From the NCBI GenBank assembly GCA_028279305.1, contig JANQOA010000197.1, positions 1 to 36,604 of the forward strand: a DNA stretch of 36,604 bases, read 5' to 3'. Below the pieces are notes generated by a model that searched no databases, was not told where the DNA came from, and worked only from the letters and a program-made list of their open reading frames with translations. Of the stretch, positions 31,682 through 36,604 are shown piece by piece. Positions within the stretch are counted from its first letter, which is position 1. Every line of letters begins with the position of its first letter. Made by a program: the position numbers and the translations under genes. The DNA is from Pseudomonadales bacterium (GTDB lineage Bacteria; Pseudomonadota; Gammaproteobacteria; Pseudomonadales; Azotimanducaceae).

Positions 31682-32138
31682 CGATGCATCGATTCACGTA
31701 ATAGAAGCCATTTCGGAAGAAGCGAACAAACTATCCATTCCATTCTTGATCGTTGGTGCTGCCGCGCGCGATATGCTCATGCACCACTACTATGGCGTCG
31801 TGATTCAGCGCGCGACCACGGACGTCGACTTTGCCATTGATATCGCTGATTGGGAAGGCTACCAATTGCTGACTGCGAGCCTAATTGATCGAGGATTCGA
31901 AACAACTCAGCAGAAGCAGCGGTTGAAAGCAGACGACCATATGCATGTCGACATCGTTCCCTTCGGCGTAATTGCGGACACCAACGGCGACGTTCAATGG
32001 CCACCGCACCAGGACATTGAGATGAAGGTATTGGGATTTGAAGAAGCGCTAAGCAACCCAGTACACGTTAAGGTCAGATCCACACCCGACCTCATCGTTC
32101 GAGGGGCACTGACGATTTTGATGAAAACTATAAACTGA
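31644..32138 (+). pseudogene. Truncated AbiEii-like nucleotidyltransferase (toxin remnant)
   Basis: The 164-residue frame begins at ATG 31644 behind AGGAGG and overlaps the AbiEi-type gene by 38 bases. It carries the nucleotidyltransferase core FLIVGAAARDMLMHHYYGVV and RATTDVDFAIDIADWEGY, which matches AbiEii-like minimal NTPs, then HVDIVPFGV and VLGFEEALSN. Family members are usually about 250-290 residues. Here the protein loses similarity at VRSTPDLIV and stops 15 residues later. The usual SLPGLALLKLIAW and KDALDL parts are missing. Another frame after the stop encodes only a short fragment (DDFDENYKLMNAFIKGFN). This points to a deletion or frameshift, leaving an incomplete toxin. It could still be expressed as a short protein. 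Confidence 0.7.
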
Positions 32139-32375
32139 TGAACGCGTTCATAAAGGGTTTCAACCCAACTTGATCACGATCATGAGACAAATGGCCAAAC
32201 TAGGTGTGTGTCATCTGAAATAAGCAACTCTTATGAGCCTTCTTACATCGAGTGGCAGCGGAGCATTTTCGCACACGCCTGCATGTGCGCGCTGACGTGA
32301 GTCGTTAGCAGCAAACAGACCCCATCTTCGCCAAATAAAGACTCACTGTCCTCGAACTGTGGGCTTGGCCGCCGG
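32139..32375. other. Intergenic 237 bp between the AbiE-like remnant and the kinase
   Basis: No credible gene, RNA or terminator is visible here. The first part could be leftover coding sequence of the truncated AbiEii-like gene. The base composition changes back to GC-rich near 32340-32376, at the 3' end of the kinase gene, which fits a boundary of acquired DNA. Confidence 0.5.
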
Positions 32376-35129
32376 TCAGCCGCCGTCTAACAACCCGCGC
32401 AAATACGCCACATCAGCCTGAACGGCTTCATCATCCGCTTGGCTGCGTTCGATATTGTCCAGTTCCGCCGCCGCCTCCGCGGCGCGGCCGTTCTGAATCA
32501 GGGCCCGCGCCAGGGTCAGGCGGTATGCCGGTTCCGCCGGATGCAGTTCAACCAGCCGCGCGGCGCGCTCGGCAAACGCCTGTACCTGACCGGTGGCTTC
32601 CAGCGCCATCAATTCCAGATACAGGGCTTCTGCGTCGTCAGCAGCAATATAAGGTGCCATGGTGTGCAGGCTGTTGTCGTATTGCTCCGCCATGTACTGA
32701 AAGCGCGCCAGCATCATGGTCCAGTTGCGGTTATCCGGGTGGTGCTGCAGGGCCCGCTGCATGGCGCTGATGGCGTCAGCGTACTGCTCCAGCATGAAAT
32801 ATCCGGCGGCCTGCATGGCAGCGCTGTGGGCCTGATACTCAGCAGCGTCCAGTTCGATGGCAATTTCGTGTTCGCGGATGCTGCGCTCAGGGTCGGAGTA
32901 CAGGGCCGCCTGCCCGAGCAGAAAGTGCGCGTACGCATCGTCCGGGCCCAGCTCCACCGCCCGTTCCGCATCCGCCAGGGCAATCTGTTGGATTTCCTTG
33001 TCCTCGGAACCCAGCATGCCGATGATACTGCTGCGGCTGAGCAGCGCGCCGCGGTGGTCCGGATTGCGTTTGAGGATTTCGGTCAACGTTACCAGCGCGC
33101 TTTCCAGGTCGCCTTGTGCCGCCTGCCAGGTGGCCAGCCAGCGGGCGAAGTCGTCGTTGGGCTGAATATCCAGCGAGGTCTGCATCTGTGCCGCGGCACC
33201 GGCAAAATCGCCTTTCCCGGCCAGGGCATAACCCCAGTTGGCATGGGATTCAGCCACAAAGGTATTGTTTTTGATGAGCTGTTGCGCAAGCTCAATGGCT
33301 TCGTCGTAGCGGCCACCGGCAATCAGCGCCAGCTGCAGCAGGCCGCGGATGTTGTTGTCTACCGGAAAGGTCCGCAGGTGGCGGTTGAGGGCGTCAATGG
33401 CTTCGGCAAACTGTCCGCGGATATTCAGCGAGACTGCGTTCACCAGGTCTATTTTGGCGGACTCGGGGTGGATCTGAGCAATGTCGTTGTCAATGGCCGC
33501 TAAGCCGCGCTGTTTGGCCGCGGTGTCAGCAGCGGCAATCACGCGGAAGCCGTTGCGGTCCTGCACAATCTCGGGGGAGGTAGCGTCGTTAATGACGGAT
33601 GCCGCCACCACCCGGTAGATGCGCGCCTGTTCCAGAAAGGGATCATCTTCAAGCGCCCGGGTAAACCGTTCGTGGGCTTGTTCGTAGTTGCTGCGCCACA
33701 TGTCCACCCGGCCCTTGTAGTACTCTGCCTGGGCGTATCCGGGCGCTGCCTGCAAAGCACTGTCTGCCGCCTGCTCCAGGTTGCCGACCAGTTGCGTCAG
33801 CAGTTGCTCGTCCACCGCGCCGTCAGCGTGCAGATCACTGAGCTGCTCCTCCTGGCCCATGGCGTTGGCGATGTAAACTGCCGCGTTATCGATCTGGTTC
33901 TGCCGCACGTAGAATTCGCGCAGGGTGTTGCCGCCCCAACCCAGGACCACCAGCAGAGTGAGGGCACCCAGGCTTAAGCCGGCGGCCAGCGCCGGGCGCC
34001 GGCGCGCGCGCCGGGCGTACCGCTGTAGAGGGTTCAGCGGCCGCGCCAGGATGGGTTCGTCATCCAGGAAACGCTGCAGCTCGTCAGCCAGCTCAGCTAC
34101 AGTCTGATAGCGGTCTTCGCGGTCCCGTTCCATGGCTTTCTGCACTATGACAGCCAGGTCGTCACCGTCGTTCAGGGTCGGCGGGTTGGAAACCGCCACC
34201 CGCTTGACGAGTTCGTGGACAATTTCTCCGGTAAAAGGCGGTTCGCCGCTGAGCAGGGCATAGAGGCTGGCGCCGAGGCCGTAAACATCGGTTCTGTGGT
34301 CAGCTTCTTTACCTTGTGCCTGCTCCGATGCCATGAACGCGGGGGTGCCCAGCAGGCTGCCGCTGGCGGTCAGGTCGTTGCTGCTTTCGCGCATGCGCGC
34401 CAGACCGAAGTCGGTAACAAAAACCCGCCCGCTTTTGTCCACCAGCAGGTTTGAGGGTTTCAGGTCGCGGTGAATGATGCCCTGGTCGTGGGCGTACTGC
34501 ACCGCTCTGGCGGCGTCGCGGATCACTGCCGCCGCCTGTTCGCGGCTGAGATCCGCGGCTTTCGGGCTGCCGCCCTCCACCAGTTCCATAACCAGAAAAG
34601 GCTGGCCCTGGCTGACGCCGATTTCGTAGACCGCGGTGATGTGCGGATGGGAAAGCCTGGCCAGCAGTGACGCTTCGCGCATAAAGCGGCTGACCAGCTG
34701 GGCGTCGTTGACCTTAAGCTGTTTTACCGCCACCCAGCGCGACAGCTGGGTGTCCCAGGCGCGCCACACAACACCCATGCCGCCGGCGCCTATTTCACCG
34801 CTGAGGATGTAGCGGCCGACACGCCGGTCGGGCAGTTCCGCAGCCGCGCGGACTTCCTCCGGGGCTTCACTGTCGGTGACCGTCTCCAGGATCTCGGCAA
34901 AAGCCGCTTCCTCCCGCAGGGTTTGCAGTTGCGCCGCGGAGATGTTGCCGGTGTCCAGCAGTCTGTCGACCAGTTCAGAATAAACCGGGGCGCCGGCAAC
35001 GTTGCTGTTGCGGGCACGCGCCAGCTGCGCCTCGTCCACCCAGCCGCGCCGTAAGCCCGCCTCCACCAGCATATGGCTGGACAGCTCTTTCTGGCCCAGC
35101 CGCACGGTTTCGATCAATGCAGCAGCCAC
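32376..35129 (-). CDS. PknB-like Ser/Thr kinase with membrane span and TPR-like repeats
   Basis: A helical N-terminal domain of about 100 residues precedes the kinase (105-360). All core motifs are intact: GEIGAGGMGVVW (111-122), Lys136, HRDLKPSN (220-227), DFGLAR (240-245); APE reads SEQ (268-270). After a basic juxtamembrane stretch, one membrane span lies at about 380-398. The ~510-residue C-terminal part consists of TPR-like helical repeats (examples YAQAEYYKGRVDMWRSNYEQ and AESHANWGYALAGKGDFAGA). The orientation puts the kinase in the cytoplasm and the repeats in the periplasm. The start is GTG with GGAGGA upstream. It overlaps the sigma-factor gene by 16 bp. Likely a sensor kinase for the same signalling island. 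Confidence 0.92.
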   Translation of the reverse strand: MAAALIETVRLGQKELSSHMLVEAGLRRGWVDEAQLARARNSNVAGAPVYSELVDRLLDTGNISAAQLQTLREEAAFAEILETVTDSEAPEEVRAAAELPDRRVGRYILSGEIGAGGMGVVWRAWDTQLSRWVAVKQLKVNDAQLVSRFMREASLLARLSHPHITAVYEIGVSQGQPFLVMELVEGGSPKAADLSREQAAAVIRDAARAVQYAHDQGIIHRDLKPSNLLVDKSGRVFVTDFGLARMRESSNDLTASGSLLGTPAFMASEQAQGKEADHRTDVYGLGASLYALLSGEPPFTGEIVHELVKRVAVSNPPTLNDGDDLAVIVQKAMERDREDRYQTVAELADELQRFLDDEPILARPLNPLQRYARRARRRPALAAGLSLGALTLLVVLGWGGNTLREFYVRQNQIDNAAVYIANAMGQEEQLSDLHADGAVDEQLLTQLVGNLEQAADSALQAAPGYAQAEYYKGRVDMWRSNYEQAHERFTRALEDDPFLEQARIYRVVAASVINDATSPEIVQDRNGFRVIAAADTAAKQRGLAAIDNDIAQIHPESAKIDLVNAVSLNIRGQFAEAIDALNRHLRTFPVDNNIRGLLQLALIAGGRYDEAIELAQQLIKNNTFVAESHANWGYALAGKGDFAGAAAQMQTSLDIQPNDDFARWLATWQAAQGDLESALVTLTEILKRNPDHRGALLSRSSIIGMLGSEDKEIQQIALADAERAVELGPDDAYAHFLLGQAALYSDPERSIREHEIAIELDAAEYQAHSAAMQAAGYFMLEQYADAISAMQRALQHHPDNRNWTMMLARFQYMAEQYDNSLHTMAPYIAADDAEALYLELMALEATGQVQAFAERAARLVELHPAEPAYRLTLARALIQNGRAAEAAAELDNIERSQADDEAVQADVAYLRGLLDGG

Positions 35130-35794
35130 TGGAGTTCCTCCGCCGCCTGCCCGCGTTCCGCACAGTATTCATTAATCTCAGCCAGCAGGTAGGCGCGGAA
35201 CATTTTCCGCGCCCGGGTCAGAATGGTATTAAATTCCCGGGCGTTCATCTCCAGACGCTGCTGCACGCGGTGGGCTTCTTCGCCACTCATATCCACGGCG
35301 TTAAACAATTCATACAGGGGGGTGGGGTGGCCCTGGCTGGTTTGTTGCAGTTGCTGGGCGGCGCGGGAAATCAACAGCAGCATCCACTGTTCGTCAAACA
35401 CTTCCTGCAGGGCCCCGCGGGAGGGCGGCAACTCCACCAGGGCAGCCAGGTTGAGGCTGTTGCTGCCGGCGCCGGACGGCCCATCCTGCCGGGTCTGCTG
35501 CTCCTGCACGAAGGTGCTGAGCTGCTGCTTAACAAAATCCCGGAAGCGCAGTTGCTTTGCGTCCAGCTCAGCGAGCTGCCGCGGGTTCAGCAGCCCGGTC
35601 AGAAAGTGGTTCACCAGCAACCGGGTTTCCGTTTCAGGCAGCTCCAGGGTGTCCTGCAATACGGCCGCCACCGGTTGCCAGTAACGCTCCAGCAACTGTT
35701 GCATGGCCTGCTGTTTTTCCGCCACCCCGTCGCGCACCTGGGCAATCAGAGACCAGGGAGTTTCCGGAAACGCTGGATTGTCTGATGTACTCAT
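35114..35794 (-). CDS. ECF-type RNA polymerase sigma factor (divergent)
   Basis: The 226-residue protein starts TPWSLIAQVRDG, the typical opening of ECF-like sigma factors found with kinases. It has an LLERYWQPV segment (region 2 core) and RFRDFVKQQLSTFVQEQQ (about 83-100). The C-terminal part (about 165-215, MNAREFNTILTRARKMFRAY) fits region 4, the -35-binding helix-turn-helix. Region 2 is weak around the -10 recognition helix (LPETETRLLVNHFL in place of the usual DAEDLTQEFF). It may thus be a degenerate or specialised sigma factor. It sits between an unknown gene (12 bp upstream) and the kinase gene (16-bp overlap), so it could be controlled by phosphorylation. Confidence in the family is moderate. 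Confidence 0.7.
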   Translation of the reverse strand: MSTSDNPAFPETPWSLIAQVRDGVAEKQQAMQQLLERYWQPVAAVLQDTLELPETETRLLVNHFLTGLLNPRQLAELDAKQLRFRDFVKQQLSTFVQEQQTRQDGPSGAGSNSLNLAALVELPPSRGALQEVFDEQWMLLLISRAAQQLQQTSQGHPTPLYELFNAVDMSGEEAHRVQQRLEMNAREFNTILTRARKMFRAYLLAEINEYCAERGQAAEELQWLLH

Positions 35795-35806
35795 CCAGGC
35801 GCGGGT

Positions 35807-36604
35807 TCAGTTGCCGACAACGGTCATACGGGAGATGACGGTATCCAGATCACCCGGCTCACGCATGTCCAGACTGCGGTTGTTCAACAGCGACTGAATC
35901 AGCTTGACCGACTCATAAAGCTGCCTTTCACCGGTCTCACCGTAGCTGAATTCGATGCCCTGGTGATCGTCAGCGGTGAGGCGCAGAGACAGATACATGT
36001 GCTCGCTGACATTGATGGCCGCGCGGTCCATCATATACACCCAGAAAGCGGTGCCCACCCGCTGATAAAAGCTGTTATTGCGCAATTGCAGAACCGCCCG
36101 CATGCGCTTCTCTTCATCGTCAGCCGAGTTAAAGGCCAGCGCCAGCTGCTCCGCGACGTGCTCAATGGGCTCACGCCAGCGGCGGTAGACGGCGGCACCG
36201 GGGCTGTTACCGTCTGCCAGGCTCTCGGCAGAGCCGGTATACAGGGGAAACTCCCGGTCGCGGATGCCCTGCAGGATAAAATCGGTGAGGGCGTCGCGCA
36301 GCGGCGGCACAGCGCCGTAACCGGCGGCCACCAGGTTGTCAAAAGCACTCTCGCGGGAAAAATAGTCCAGCGACACGGCCAGGTTGCGGCGGTAGCCGTC
36401 GTCCAGCCAGCGGGTGCCGCGCAGCAGTTGTTCCAGCTCCGCTTCCGCTGCATCGTTCAGCAGCAGTTCGATTTTACGCCGCAGGCGGCGGTATTCGCTG
36501 GGCCGCAGGCGGCGGTCTTTGCTCTCCAGGGCAAAACCGATATTCATGAAGCGCACCGGCTCGCCCTGCCGGTTGGACAGGAACAGGGCATCCGCGGAGC
36601 GCTC
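35807..36604 (-). CDS. Hypothetical protein, partial at the window edge
   Basis: A frame runs from the window's right edge to the stop at 35807. It would start at ATG 36547 or GTG 36556 if complete, but neither has a ribosome-binding site. The 16 codons upstream (ERSADALFLSNRQGEP) look coding with no stop, so the true start is probably outside. The visible ~260 residues are mixed helical (RPSEYRRLRRKIELLLND, LEQLLRGTRWLDDGYRR) with no membrane span. Later text such as VGTAFWVYMMDRAAINVSEH could be a conserved core, but I know no family. It is 12 bp from the sigma-factor gene and so belongs to that operon. Confidence 0.7.
   Translation of the reverse strand, partial: ERSADALFLSNRQGEPVRFMNIGFALESKDRRLRPSEYRRLRRKIELLLNDAAEAELEQLLRGTRWLDDGYRRNLAVSLDYFSRESAFDNLVAAGYGAVPPLRDALTDFILQGIRDREFPLYTGSAESLADGNSPGAAVYRRWREPIEHVAEQLALAFNSADDEEKRMRAVLQLRNNSFYQRVGTAFWVYMMDRAAINVSEHMYLSLRLTADDHQGIEFSYGETGERQLYESVKLIQSLLNNRSLDMREPGDLDTVISRMTVVGN

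Noticed and set aside
32439-33503. 354-codon open frame on the plus strand
   Set aside because: Antisense to the TPR part of the PknB-like kinase; no start signal or family.
1-36604. tRNA, rRNA or integrase genes marking a genomic island
   Set aside because: None was recognised, so the acquired nature of 30378-32375 rests on composition and gene content only.

Overview
The window is GC-rich chromosomal DNA from what is most likely a free-living, probably marine, gammaproteobacterium (Cellvibrionales-like; inferred). The clues are a TonB-dependent receptor, a DUF2970 protein, many LysR/TetR-controlled catabolic genes and dense bacterial gene packing. No rRNA, tRNA or phage gene was seen, so the placement is tentative.

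Region 1 (1-5400) holds a partial ATP-grasp enzyme, an OmpA-like envelope protein with a clear terminator, an MFS exporter overlapped by its LysR regulator, and a small DUF2970 membrane protein carrying a 15-bp tandem repeat.

Region 2 (5400-19650) is mainly catabolic and uptake functions. It contains a Rieske oxygenase coupled to a group II truncated hemoglobin, a crotonase/M20 peptidase/small split-barrel-like gene run, and a divergent TetR regulator with two inverted operator-like sites. These are followed by a TonB-dependent receptor, two alpha/beta hydrolases, and a TetR plus carotenoid-oxygenase pair. Two non-coding structures stand out: three tandem 19-bp palindromes (11404-11460), and a 542-bp element bounded by 64-bp inverted repeats that match at 62 positions (14683-15224).

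Region 3 (19633-30377) is the most unusual part. Six minus-strand genes form one apparent operon: FHA-FHA-lipase, divergent Ser/Thr kinase with zinc ribbon, PP2C phosphatase, PrsW-like membrane protease, vWA protein, and a single-span membrane protein. The kinase-phosphatase-vWA set matches the 'TerY-P triad' known from comparative genomics. Here it is combined with a predicted phospho-recruited acyl hydrolase and an intramembrane protease. The kinase and the PrsW protein share a C-terminal FHA-like module. A divergent gene encodes a nucleotide-transporter-like membrane domain fused to a helical-repeat region and a cyclic-nucleotide-binding domain.

Region 4 (30378-32375) is visibly AT-richer and looks acquired. 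It carries an AbiEi-family antitoxin/regulator behind three evenly spaced palindromes, followed by an AbiEii-like nucleotidyltransferase that appears truncated.

Region 5 (32376-36604) is a second signalling operon on the minus strand: an unknown protein open at the window edge, a degenerate ECF-type sigma factor, and a large PknB-like kinase with a membrane span and TPR-like repeats. Together regions 3 and 5 suggest a membrane-centred phospho-signalling island interrupted by a toxin-antitoxin-like cassette.
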